Made by a program: the position numbers and the translations under genes
Source: Chloroflexota bacterium
GTDB taxonomy: Bacteria > Chloroflexota > Anaerolineae > Aggregatilineales > Phototrophicaceae
NCBI GenBank assembly: GCA_011525385.1
Contig: WTGF01000053.1
Span: forward strand, 1 to 64,000
Length of the DNA stretch: 64,000 nucleotides
Reading direction: 5' to 3'
Part shown: one piece after another, positions 1 through 8,547 of the stretch
Layout: each line of letters starts with the position of its first letter
Numbering within the stretch: the first letter of the stretch is position 1
Notes under the pieces: generated by a model
The model's database searches: none
Seen by the model: only the letters and a program-made list of their open reading frames with translations
Told to the model about the DNA's origin: nothing

Positions 1-336
1 TCTCCCCTTGTGGGAGAAGGGGCCGGGGGATGAGGGCTGTATTTCAACAGACTCTATCAGGTCGCCCGCCAAAAATTCTCTGTGGCCTCTGTGCCTCTGT
101 GGTGAATCTAAAACCCAGCAATACCGCGCCCTCCAGCCCTTCCACCCCCTCAAAATCTGGGGAAATCCGGGGACGCCGCGGGGCGCTCCCGGGGGACTTG
201 CGGGGGCGCCAAGGGGGCTTACGATTTTGCCAGCGCGCGACATGCCTGGGACATTTTCGCCGCAGCGGCTACATGACAGCGAGGTAATACGATATGATGA
301 CTGCCTTGGATGCGGGAGGCCGACAACACGGAGCTT
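1..336. other. Left-edge intergenic region, repeat-derived
   Basis: I see no convincing gene here. The first ~45 bases carry a GC-rich C/G-tract inverted repeat of the kind found in repeat family B. Positions 80-115 hold CTCTGTG-type iterations that resemble the inner part of repeat family C. Short ORFs here are low-complexity translations of repeat DNA. A GGAG just before position 337 serves the downstream transporter gene. Confidence 0.4.
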
Positions 337-1239
337 ATGAACAGAACGGACTTGCTGCGCGGGACATTCTACGGCATCACCGCCGCAAGCATTTGGGGCG
401 GCATGTATGTTGTATCGGATGTCGTGCTGACCGTGATCCCTCCCTTCACCTTGTTGAGCCTGCGCATTCTCCTGGCGCTGCTGGCGCTCTGGCCAATCTT
501 CCGGCGCGCGGGCGGGTCTTTGCCGGCGCCGCCCTTGCTTCGCGAGCTGTTAATCGTCGGTCTTATCGGTTTGGGCCTCAGCCTCGGTACCCAATTCCTG
601 GGTACCGATCTGTCAACGGCGGTCAATGGCGCCTTGGTGACAAGCGCGTCGCCGGCCTTTGTTGTTCTGTTTGCGGCGCTCCTGCTCAAGGAAAGGCTAA
701 GTCCGCGGCGAGCGGTCTCGCTGGTTCTTGCCAGCGCGGGACTGATTGTGATATTGGATCCGGCGGGGGCGAACTTCGGGGAAGAGACCTTCTTGGGCGA
801 TGTTTTCCTGGCGATTTCGGCGCTGACCTGGGGGCTCTATTCGGTGCTGGTGCGGCGCGTCTCGCTACGGCATCGGCCCCATACGCTGACGATCACGACC
901 GTCGGATTGCTCGGCGGCTTGGCGCTGTCGCTGCCGGCCAGCATTGTTGAACTGTCAACCAAGCCCATCGGCCCGCTGGATGCCGGCGCGCTGCTTGGCG
1001 TCGCATATTTGGGTATCGTCTCGACAGCCATTGCCCTGCTGCTGTGGAACCGCGCTTTTGCGCTGGCGCCGGCCACGATCGCGTCTCTGTTCTTCTTTGC
1101 GCAGCCGGTCTCGGGCGCGCTGCTGGCCGCCATCTTCCTTGGACAAACCTTGACAATGCGTCTGGGAATCGGCGGCGCGCTGATTGGGGCGGGCGTGCTG
1201 CTATCGATTTTGGCTTCTTCATCGGATGCTAATTCTTGA
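337..1239 (+). CDS. EamA/DMT-family transporter (drug/metabolite exporter)
   Basis: This is an inner-membrane carrier of the drug/metabolite transporter superfamily, about 300 residues, the usual length. Ten hydrophobic segments form two EamA repeats (roughly residues 6-135 and 150-290), with small-residue-rich helices and almost no soluble part. The substrate cannot be told from sequence; relatives export amino acids or other metabolites. An ATG 27 bases upstream (310) is in frame, but the ATG at 337 has GGAG just before it and begins close to the first helix, so I chose 337. The 3' end overlaps the convergent kinase gene by 11 bases. The gene appears to be transcribed alone. Confidence 0.85.
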   Translation: MNRTDLLRGTFYGITAASIWGGMYVVSDVVLTVIPPFTLLSLRILLALLALWPIFRRAGGSLPAPPLLRELLIVGLIGLGLSLGTQFLGTDLSTAVNGALVTSASPAFVVLFAALLLKERLSPRRAVSLVLASAGLIVILDPAGANFGEETFLGDVFLAISALTWGLYSVLVRRVSLRHRPHTLTITTVGLLGGLALSLPASIVELSTKPIGPLDAGALLGVAYLGIVSTAIALLLWNRAFALAPATIASLFFFAQPVSGALLAAIFLGQTLTMRLGIGGALIGAGVLLSILASSSDANS

Positions 1240-2371
1240 GCAACTCGCGCGCTTCGGCGGCCATGTCCAGCAAACGAAAGCGCCGCACCTCGGCGTAAAA
1301 GTCGGCCACTTCGCGTATGTGCTGCTTCTGGTGATTGTCCAGAAGCTGTTGATGGCAATCCGTATCGAGCATCAGTTCGATGTCCTGCTTGACGCCAGCC
1401 AGCCCGCGCAGCGCCATGGCGCAGGTATAGCCAAGCCTTGCCAGCTTGGCCTCGCCGCGCCAGCCGGCCTCGGCCAGCCCGTCGAGGTATCCAGTGAATA
1501 CGGCACGGTCAAGCTGCTGGATTTCGGCGTAGGTGAGTCCTTCGTGATAGGCGCTGACGGCCACCAGCGAAACCAGCTCTTCGCCAAGCGCGGCATGACC
1601 GACCATTGCCCAGTCGATCAAGACGACATCCTGCTGTCGATGCAAGATGTTGCGGCGAAAGGCGTCAATATGACACAGCGTCGTTGGTAGCGCGCTTAAA
1701 GCCTTGATAAAGGTCGCGCGTTCCCGCCAAATAGCCTGAATCCCCGCTTTCGCCTTGTGTGGCAATGTTCTGCCAGCCAGCGGGTTTTCCAGGCAGCATT
1801 CGAGATTGTGGAAACTATCAGCCAGCGCCGGCACGATGGCGCAATGCCAAGCCTGGCTGAGCCATTCATAGTCAGGGAGCCTTTGACCCGTCAGATAGGC
1901 GCCGTTGAACCGGCCCAGCCGACGCGCGATGGCGCGGTAGTCGTCGAGGGTCCACTCAAGCTTCAAGTCGACGATGTCTTCCATCCAGATCCAGCAGTAT
2001 TCGCCAAAGTCTTCCAGCGCATGGATTTGCGGAGTAGCGAAGGAATCTGTCGGCAGGTCGTCCAGCAGGCCCGAGCGGTAGACTTCGTATTCGCGCTTCC
2101 AGTAGTAAGGCGATCGCTGATCTTCGTCAGGGCGGCGATAGAGGATTTTGAGAATGATTGACCAGGTTTTCTCGCAAGTAGTCCGGCTGCTAAAGCGATG
2201 TATCGCTGTCCCGCCTTTGGCGCCTCCGAAGCCGCCATGTACCGGCTCACGAGACCAGGACCGCAACTGTATTGACGAGTCGCCGAGCGCCCCGCGCGCG
2301 ATCTCGGTCAGTTTGGCTTTTGAAATGGTTTCAAGACGCGGATCTTGGGGCCGTTCAGGAGGGCTGAACAT
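1229..2371 (-). CDS. APH-fold phosphotransferase (aminoglycoside/choline kinase-like)
   Basis: This is a soluble kinase-fold protein of 380 residues. The catalytic loop is clear: H234-I-D236 followed by N241 (HxDxxxxN), then the metal-binding D253 in LIDW. K75 in an LKILYR strand is a likely ATP-contacting lysine. The family phosphorylates small alcohols or amines (choline, homoserine, aminoglycosides, sugars). The substrate here is unknown, and nothing shows it to be a resistance gene. It begins 29 bases after the livF stop on the same strand, so it is probably the last gene of the ABC transporter operon. That suggests it may act on the imported solute or a product of it. Confidence 0.75.
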   Translation of the reverse strand: MFSPPERPQDPRLETISKAKLTEIARGALGDSSIQLRSWSREPVHGGFGGAKGGTAIHRFSSRTTCEKTWSIILKILYRRPDEDQRSPYYWKREYEVYRSGLLDDLPTDSFATPQIHALEDFGEYCWIWMEDIVDLKLEWTLDDYRAIARRLGRFNGAYLTGQRLPDYEWLSQAWHCAIVPALADSFHNLECCLENPLAGRTLPHKAKAGIQAIWRERATFIKALSALPTTLCHIDAFRRNILHRQQDVVLIDWAMVGHAALGEELVSLVAVSAYHEGLTYAEIQQLDRAVFTGYLDGLAEAGWRGEAKLARLGYTCAMALRGLAGVKQDIELMLDTDCHQQLLDNHQKQHIREVADFYAEVRRFRLLDMAAEARELLKN

Positions 2372-2400
2372 GATGACTTGCGAATGCGATTCCGGCTCGT

Positions 2401-3111
2401 CTAGTCGATGCCCAGATAGGTCTTCTGCACGGTTTCGTTTTGCTGCAAGTTCGCGGCAGTATCGCTAAGGGCGACCTCGCCGCTTTGCAAAACGTAGCCG
2501 CGGTCCGCGATTTGCAGCGCCATGTGCGCGTTCTGTTCCACCAGCAATATCGTGACGCCTTCTTTCTTGATACGCTGCACGGTATCAAAGACGCCGTCTA
2601 CCAGGACGGGCGCCAGGCCCATTGACGGCTCATCAAGCAGGAGCAAGCGAGGACTGGACATCAAGGCGCGCGCGATAGCCAGCATTTGTTGTTCGCCGCC
2701 GCTCATGGTGCCGGCAAACTGTTTCTTGCGTTCTTCCAGGCGGGGAAACAATTCGAAGACGCGATCAAGATCGTCCTTGATTCCCTTGTCGCGCCGCGTA
2801 TAGGCGCCCATGTCCAGGTTTTCTTCGACAGTCAGCTTTGCGAATACACCGCGCCCTTCGGGCACCATTGAAATGCCCTTTGACACCAGCAGATCGGCCC
2901 GGGTACTGGAGATATCTTCGCCGTCATAACGCACAGTGCCGTCGCGCGGTTCCATCAATCCGGAGATGGTTCTCAAGGTCGTTGTCTTCCCAGCGCCATT
3001 GGCGCCGATCAAGGCAATGATTTCCCCCGAATCAACCTCGAAAGAAATACCTTTCAGCGCATGAATGTTGCCATAATAGGTGTGGATCTCGTTGACCTCT
3101 AGAAGCGCCAT
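2401..3111 (-). CDS. livF: Branched-chain amino acid type ABC transporter ATPase LivF
   Basis: This is the second ATPase of a HAAT-family (Liv) importer, 236 residues, the usual length. Visible motifs are Walker A GANGAGKTT (about 36-44), the signature MSGGE (136-140) followed by QQML, and Walker B LLLLDEP (156-162). The open frame runs further upstream to 3303, but that part is a shadow of livG. The start MALLEVNEIHTYYGN at 3111 matches the family. It lies 19 bases downstream of the livG stop. It is expected to pair with LivG under the LivH/LivM permeases. Liv-type systems also carry amides, urea and other organic anions, so the substrate is open. Confidence 0.93.
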   Translation of the reverse strand: MALLEVNEIHTYYGNIHALKGISFEVDSGEIIALIGANGAGKTTTLRTISGLMEPRDGTVRYDGEDISSTRADLLVSKGISMVPEGRGVFAKLTVEENLDMGAYTRRDKGIKDDLDRVFELFPRLEERKKQFAGTMSGGEQQMLAIARALMSSPRLLLLDEPSMGLAPVLVDGVFDTVQRIKKEGVTILLVEQNAHMALQIADRGYVLQSGEVALSDTAANLQQNETVQKTYLGID

Positions 3112-3130
3112 GTCCTCTTCCTGCCTGTCG

Positions 3131-3952
3131 CTAGCTAGCCAGACTCTTGCCGGCGCTGGCGGCCGCGCCGCGTCCAAGGTAGGCTTCGATGACGTCGGGA
3201 TTGTTTTGGATTTCTTCCGGCAGTCCCTCGGCAATCTTGCGGCCATAGTCGAGAACGGTAATATGTTCCGAGATATCCATGACCACCCGCATATCGTGCT
3301 CAATCAATACAACCGTGATGCCCAGTTCGTCCCGCAAGCGCCGGATGAAACCCGTGGTTTCTATGGTCTCTCGCGGATTCATGCCGGCGGTAGGTTCGTC
3401 CAGCAAGATCAGCTTGGGTTTGCTGGCGAGCGCGCGTCCGATTTCCAAACGCCGCTGATCGCCGTAAGAAAGATTCTTGGATATCATGTCCCCTTTGCCT
3501 TCGAGGCCGACGAACTGCAGCAGTTCTCGACCGCGCTCTTCGGTATCGTCGTCTTCGCGCCGCGTTGAAGGCAGCCCAAGGATCGAGCCCAGCCAAGTCG
3601 ACTTGAGGTGCGGCTCCTGGCCGACCATGATGTTTTCAATGGCCGACATATTGTTGAACAAGCGGATATTTTGGAATGTTCTCGCGATTCCCGAGCGCGT
3701 AATCTGGTCGGGTGATCTGCCGTCAATACGGTTTCCGTCAAAAATCAGTTCGCCTTCGTCGATGTGGTAGAACCCGGTGATGCAGTTGAAGAATGTCGTC
3801 TTGCCGGCTCCGTTCGGCCCAATGATGCTGGCGATAGAGCCTTCGGGAATATAGAAATCGAGATTGTCGACGGCGACCAAACCGCTGAAGCGCTTGGTCA
3901 TTCCGGTGGCGACGAGGATCTTGTTCTGTCGGCGTTTGGGCTTTTCTGCCAC
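3131..3952 (-). CDS. livG: Branched-chain amino acid type ABC transporter ATPase LivG
   Basis: This is the first ATPase of the Liv importer, 273 residues. Motifs: Walker A GPNGAGKTT (about 45-53), signature LSYGDQRRLEIGRAL, Walker B LILLDEPTAG, and the long insert between Walker A and the signature that marks LivG. The start is a GTG at 3952 with GAGGAG about six bases upstream. An open frame continues to 4441, but it lies inside livM and codes for nothing family-like. The gap to the livM stop is 17 bases. It sits between livM and livF in one minus-strand operon. Confidence 0.93.
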   Translation of the reverse strand: MAEKPKRRQNKILVATGMTKRFSGLVAVDNLDFYIPEGSIASIIGPNGAGKTTFFNCITGFYHIDEGELIFDGNRIDGRSPDQITRSGIARTFQNIRLFNNMSAIENIMVGQEPHLKSTWLGSILGLPSTRREDDDTEERGRELLQFVGLEGKGDMISKNLSYGDQRRLEIGRALASKPKLILLDEPTAGMNPRETIETTGFIRRLRDELGITVVLIEHDMRVVMDISEHITVLDYGRKIAEGLPEEIQNNPDVIEAYLGRGAAASAGKSLAS

Positions 3953-3969
3953 GTAACTCTCCTCGGGGC

Positions 3970-5841
3970 TTAATCGCCGGCTGCGGCTTTCGCCTTGACG
4001 CCGGCTCGTATCTCGTGCGTGACAATCTTCGTGGGAATCAATCCCTGCGGGCGGTTGATCATCATCATGATTAGCAGCGCGCCATACAACAGGAAGCGGA
4101 AATCCGAGAATTCGCGCAGCAACTCCGGCAAGCCAATCAAGACCACAGCGCCCACCACGATACCCGGATTGCTGGCAATGCCGCCAACAATGATCAAGCT
4201 CAATACGTTGATGGAGATGAATACGGTGAAGCTGTTCGGGAAGACACTGCCGACTTTTGCCGCAAAAATCGCGCCGGCAACGCCGCCGGTGGCGGCGCTC
4301 AACGTGAAGGCCAGCAGTTTGGCGCGCGCGGTGTCTATGCCCATCGCGGTGGCGACATCTTCGTCTTCGCGAATCGCCATCCACTGCCGCCCGGTACGAG
4401 AATTGTTCAAGCGAATCGAAACAAACAGGGTGATCAGACATGCGACCAGGACGATATAATATAATTGCTCCGGATTCTTCAATTCTGTGCCGAGAAAGAT
4501 CGGCTTGGGAATAGCCTGCACGCCCTGCGCGCCTCCGATCAATGGCTTGAGCCAGTCGGAGATCGCCAGTTTCCCGATGATTTCTCCAAAGCCCAAAGTC
4601 GCAATCGCCAAATAGTCGCCACGCATTCGCAGTACAGGAACGGCAAAGATAAAGCCGGCGAACATCGCGGCCAGCAGGGCGATTGGAATGACCATCCAGA
4701 ATGAAAAGGTACCTTTCATCAGACCCAATGGCCCTATGGAGGTCATGACAGCGAGGATGTACGCTCCCACCGCATAGTTGGTCACGTATCCCAGGTCCAA
4801 CAGACCAGCCAGGCCGATTGCGATATTGAGCCCAAGCCCCATCAGGACGAACAAGCCAATGGTGACAGCTACGTCGCTGAGCGTGCGGCCAATCAGCCAG
4901 GGCAGCATTAGCAGAAGCGCCACAAAAAGGACTGTTCCGATCATCTGCGTCGTTTGGCGTTGTTGTCCGCCCAGGTTATGGAATCCTTGTCGCGCTCGAT
5001 CCCCGAATGCAGCCCACAGATAGCCAATGACAGTGCTAAGTACAAGCAAGCCGAGCGCGGCGTTGCCCCGCAATGTATCGCGGCGGAAAAGCTGGTTGAG
5101 CGTATCGCGTTCCAGGTTCTCTTGCAGGACCAGCCGAACCGTCTCGCCGAAAGCGCCGACGAGCAAGGTCACTGACAGACCGTAAAACAGAGCCCGGCGC
5201 GGTATTCTTGGGACGTAATAGCACAGAGATCCAAGAAATCCGGTAGCAACTGACGCCAGGCTAAAGATAAAAATACCCCTCATGAGTTCCTTGCGATGAT
5301 CAAAGGTTACAACATCCACCCAGTCTCGATTGATGTTAACCAAGACCGAGCGCAGTTCGCCTTTGACCTCGAAGATAAGCGCCAGCGAAAACGTCACAAT
5401 GCCCAAAAGCGCGGCGACCAAAAGCCAAGTGCCGATCACCGTTAAGGTCTCCACATTTTGTCGATGCATTCGCCAGGCAATTGCTGTCGCGATCACAAAT
5501 GGGGCTAGCCGCAGAGACCAATCCAGCAGAAAACGAAACTCATCCGAATTGAAGAGCAGCATTATTGTGGTGGGCAGGGCGGTTAGCAATCCGATGATGA
5601 TGCCGCCGCCTAGCACGACGATCGGAGCTTCGCCAGTCATTCCGAGCCGGTTGGCGGCAGTATAGCCAAATATGAATGGCGTAATCAGCAGCACCAATTG
5701 TCCCAGCGTGATGAAATCCCTAACGATTTCGCGTTCATGAAAGGCGGCTATCATGCCAACGGCGCCGGTGAACAGAATCAAGGCGCCCGAAAGCAGGCCC
5801 AGGGTGATGGTTTGCCTTGTCTGCGACCCGCTGAGATCCAT
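3970..5841 (-). CDS. livM: LivM permease with a long N-terminal membrane extension
   Basis: This is the permease subunit of the Liv importer. The C-terminal ~320 residues (from about 300) are a standard LivM domain: a GLGLNIAIGLAGLLDLGY stretch near 336-352, the AIREDEDVATAMGID cytoplasmic loop that contacts the ATPases, and the GGIASNPGIVVGA region. The protein is 623 residues, about twice the usual 300-350. The extra ~300 residues hold about eight hydrophobic segments (near 11-33, 45-63, 74-97, 110-123, 134-157, 188-208, 218-232, 262-280) and a short soluble loop near 160-187 with VNINRDWVDVV. The frame is open throughout, so this is a real fusion or extension. It starts 12 bases after the livH stop. 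The role of the extension is unknown. Confidence 0.88.
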   Translation of the reverse strand: MDLSGSQTRQTITLGLLSGALILFTGAVGMIAAFHEREIVRDFITLGQLVLLITPFIFGYTAANRLGMTGEAPIVVLGGGIIIGLLTALPTTIMLLFNSDEFRFLLDWSLRLAPFVIATAIAWRMHRQNVETLTVIGTWLLVAALLGIVTFSLALIFEVKGELRSVLVNINRDWVDVVTFDHRKELMRGIFIFSLASVATGFLGSLCYYVPRIPRRALFYGLSVTLLVGAFGETVRLVLQENLERDTLNQLFRRDTLRGNAALGLLVLSTVIGYLWAAFGDRARQGFHNLGGQQRQTTQMIGTVLFVALLLMLPWLIGRTLSDVAVTIGLFVLMGLGLNIAIGLAGLLDLGYVTNYAVGAYILAVMTSIGPLGLMKGTFSFWMVIPIALLAAMFAGFIFAVPVLRMRGDYLAIATLGFGEIIGKLAISDWLKPLIGGAQGVQAIPKPIFLGTELKNPEQLYYIVLVACLITLFVSIRLNNSRTGRQWMAIREDEDVATAMGIDTARAKLLAFTLSAATGGVAGAIFAAKVGSVFPNSFTVFISINVLSLIIVGGIASNPGIVVGAVVLIGLPELLREFSDFRFLLYGALLIMMMINRPQGLIPTKIVTHEIRAGVKAKAAAGD

Positions 5842-5853
5842 GATCGCTATCCC

Positions 5854-6948
5854 CTACGCTTTCTTCTCGGACAGGCGTTCGCCGAGAATGCCTTGCGGGC
5901 GGAAGATCAAAACCAGCACCAGCATGGTGAAGGCAATCACATCCTTAAGTTGATTGGCGCCAGGAATGCCAAGCCCGGCCAGAACCAGATTGGGGCCGAT
6001 CGCTTCGATCACGCCGAGGAACAAGCCGCCAAGCATGGCGCCCGGGATATTGCCGATGCCGCCCAGGACAGCCGCGGTAAAGGCTTTGATTCCGGGTATG
6101 AAACCCATGAAGAAATTGACGCCCTGCGGCCGGAACATGCCGTTTATAACGCCGGCCGAGCCGGCCAGGAAACCGCCGACGCCGAAGGTAAACAGAATCA
6201 CCCAATCAATGTCGATACCCATGAGGCGGGCGACTTCTTTGTTTTCCGAGACCGCGCGCATCGCCTTGCCGATACGCGACCGTTCCACCAGCCAATACAA
6301 ACCGAACATCAAAACGAGCGCCGAAAGGAAAACAAAGATCTGTACTTTTGGGATGTTGATGGAACCGACTTGAAACACTCCTTGCAATATTTTGACCTGT
6401 GGATAGGCCTTGAAGCCCGAACCGTAGAGACCACGAAAAGTGTATTGCAAAAAGAAGGAGGCTCCGATGGCAGTGATGAGCGGCACCAAACGGGGGCTGC
6501 CGCGCAGGGGACGGTAGGCGATGCGCTCCAGCAAGATCGCCACAGTCATCGATACCAAGCCCGCGAACAAGATCATCAGCAATATGGCAAGTACGGGCGA
6601 CTGGTTGAGAAAGCCGGTGCGATTGAGCGCCTCGGCCAGGAATACGGTAGAAAAGGCCCCGGCCATAAATACTTCGCCATGCGCGAAGTTGATCATCAGC
6701 AGGATGCCGTAGACAAGCGTATAGCCCAGCGCTATCAGCGCATAGATGCTGCCTTGAGAAAGGCCCGCAATGAAGAGGTTCACCCATTGAGCGAATGAGA
6801 TACGACCTTCGGATAGCGTGTTCCAGGAACCGACGACGATCGCGAGCACGATAAGAATGCGCAGGACGTCAATGGTGAAGTCGACCCACGAGAATTCGTC
6901 AGTTTTCCATTTGAACATATGCAGCATCGCTTTCTTTAACCGATTCAA
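5854..6948 (-). CDS. livH: Branched-chain amino acid type ABC transporter permease LivH
   Basis: This is the other permease of the Liv importer, 364 residues. The conserved start of the family domain, GLSQGSIYALIALGYTLVYG then INFAHGE, appears at about residues 62-90. EAA-like loop residues follow in MRAVSENKEVARLMGID. The N-terminal ~55 residues (a charged stretch and one extra hydrophobic helix) are longer than in typical LivH (about 290-310). It precedes livM by 12 bases. The 130-base gap to the upstream binding-protein gene shows no strong terminator, so it may be co-transcribed with that gene. Confidence 0.92.
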   Translation of the reverse strand: MNRLKKAMLHMFKWKTDEFSWVDFTIDVLRILIVLAIVVGSWNTLSEGRISFAQWVNLFIAGLSQGSIYALIALGYTLVYGILLMINFAHGEVFMAGAFSTVFLAEALNRTGFLNQSPVLAILLMILFAGLVSMTVAILLERIAYRPLRGSPRLVPLITAIGASFFLQYTFRGLYGSGFKAYPQVKILQGVFQVGSINIPKVQIFVFLSALVLMFGLYWLVERSRIGKAMRAVSENKEVARLMGIDIDWVILFTFGVGGFLAGSAGVINGMFRPQGVNFFMGFIPGIKAFTAAVLGGIGNIPGAMLGGLFLGVIEAIGPNLVLAGLGIPGANQLKDVIAFTMLVLVLIFRPQGILGERLSEKKA

Positions 6949-7081
6949 GGGAACTGGTTAGCCAAGGAATCCCCCCACCAGTCACGCAGGCACGACCTGT
7001 CGACCCGGGAAAGCAACAGCAGAAAATTACAGATACTGCTAGTTTACATCATGATGAGGCAATTGGCTCGCAAGTCCGAAA

Positions 7082-8344
7082 TCACTCTGACGCGTTTTGC
7101 GAAAAGCTCCAGAAAACCGGCGGCGGCCAATTGTCGTCGTATACCTCCGCCTCGGTGATCTCAAACATCGCCAGGGCGGTACCCGGCGCGCAATCGCCGG
7201 CAAAGGGAGACTGCTCCTGGCAGGTCAAGCTTCCGGTCAAGCCCGGGTAATCTTCCGTAGCGGCGATGGCATCGCGAATGGCTTGCCGGCCAATGATCAA
7301 GCTGCCGTCGTCGGAGACCACAGCGACAGTCTCAACGGCATTGAGAAGCAGATTTGTAGCATCGTAGGCGTGGGCATGATAGCCGCTTGGCGGGCTGCTG
7401 CCGTATTCTTCTTCCCAGCGGAGGAGCAATTGCTCGTAGGCGTCCCCGGTCACCAAGGGTCCGGAAACGAAGATTCCGATAGCCGCTTCGCCGGTGTTTT
7501 CGGGGAATCCCGCCACAAAGCTCGCGCCGCCTCCAATGATAACGGTATCTTCCAACCCGGCGATGTGCTGCATTTGGGCCGCGAAAAAATTGACTTCGGG
7601 CTCAAACAAGGGCACGTAGGCGATATCTGGTTGGTAAACGGCGATTTCCGTCAGGATCGACGCCATATCGGTATCGCCCTTGTTGACAGCGCCCTCGAAG
7701 ACAACTTCGCCGCCCAGGTCCGCAAAGGTATCGGCGACAACGCGGGCCAGCCCTTCGGTATAGGGATCGCCGTCATGCACGGTTGCCAGCGTGCTGGATC
7801 CAAGGATTCCTATCGCGAATTCCGCATTACGCATGCCCTCGACCAAGCCATTGTGGCTGGTGCGGAAGTAGCCCGGCAGGTGAGAGCCGCCGCTTGCGAC
7901 ATCTTCGTTGGTCAGGCTGGGGGAGGTATTTGAGGGCGCAATCATCACCATGCCGGCGTCGCTGATGATGGGCATGGCGCCTTGCGCCGCGCTGGAGCAA
8001 CTTGTGCCGATGGCGCCGACGATCGTTGGATCCGCGGACAAACGCTGCGCCGCAGCTTGCCCGCCTTCCGCAGAACAAAGGCTGTCCTCTACCACCAACT
8101 CGATCTCGCGTCCCATCAACTCGCCGTCGCGGTCCATGATCGCGAGTTCGACCCCGCCGAGCGAGTCATCGCCCAGGTATGTGACCGCGCCCGACTGGAC
8201 GAGCATGGCGCCAATGACGATGGGTTCATCCTCGGCGACGATGACGCAGCCCAAATCATCCGTACAAGCATCTTCAGCCGATACAGGATTAAACAGAACG
8301 CTGATCAAGCTGAGCAAGAGAAAGGACGCAATCGTTTTTTTCAT
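7082..8344 (-). CDS. Periplasmic-type substrate-binding protein of the Liv system (copy 1)
   Basis: This is an extracytoplasmic binding protein of the type 1 periplasmic-binding fold (Peripla_BP_6/LivK), 420 residues. A signal peptide (MKKTIASFLLLSLISVLF, cleavage near residue 24) is followed by a short Cys-containing segment (CTDDLGC) and the first fold strand PIVIGAMLVQSG. The substrate-contact motif PSNTSPSLT is conserved. The start ATG has GAGGTG ten bases upstream. The next upstream gene encodes a clearly homologous binding protein, so the transporter probably has two alternative receptors. A strong hairpin separates the two genes, so this copy may have its own promoter; GATAAT on the minus strand at about 8386-8391 is a weak candidate. 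Confidence 0.9.
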   Translation of the reverse strand: MKKTIASFLLLSLISVLFNPVSAEDACTDDLGCVIVAEDEPIVIGAMLVQSGAVTYLGDDSLGGVELAIMDRDGELMGREIELVVEDSLCSAEGGQAAAQRLSADPTIVGAIGTSCSSAAQGAMPIISDAGMVMIAPSNTSPSLTNEDVASGGSHLPGYFRTSHNGLVEGMRNAEFAIGILGSSTLATVHDGDPYTEGLARVVADTFADLGGEVVFEGAVNKGDTDMASILTEIAVYQPDIAYVPLFEPEVNFFAAQMQHIAGLEDTVIIGGGASFVAGFPENTGEAAIGIFVSGPLVTGDAYEQLLLRWEEEYGSSPPSGYHAHAYDATNLLLNAVETVAVVSDDGSLIIGRQAIRDAIAATEDYPGLTGSLTCQEQSPFAGDCAPGTALAMFEITEAEVYDDNWPPPVFWSFSQNASE

Positions 8345-8470
8345 TACCGTTATTCACCTCATGTGAACTGTTGTGATCCCCGTGATTATCAGGGAGTCGC
8401 CAACGGAGATAAGAACCGGGATATGACGTAAGGCTGACCTGGGCCATTGAAACCGTATGCTCATCCGTCA

Positions 8471-8508
8471 AGAACAAGCCAGAGGGATGCTGCCCTCTGG
8501 CTTGTTCT
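8471..8508 (-). terminator. Strong intergenic hairpin (transcription terminator) between the two binding-protein genes
   Basis: This is a perfect 16-bp stem (8471-8486 with 8493-8508) and a six-base loop. It lies 39 bases downstream of the stop of the upstream binding-protein gene at 8548. There is only a short T tract on either side. It probably ends or attenuates transcription after the second binding-protein gene and so sets the ratio of receptor to permease mRNA. Confidence 0.8.
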
Positions 8509-8547
8509 TCTAACTAAAGCGATCTTTCAGGTTTTGGCGGATTGTCG

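Noticed and set aside
3953..4441. Upstream part of the long frame ending in livG
   Set aside because: It overlaps livM and has no family sequence; the GTG at 3952 has a good Shine-Dalgarno.
5698..6798. Long plus-strand frame (366 codons) opposite livH/livM
   Set aside because: It is antisense to clear family proteins, and its composition (Gln, Arg, His rich without motifs) is typical of a shadow of GC-rich coding DNA.
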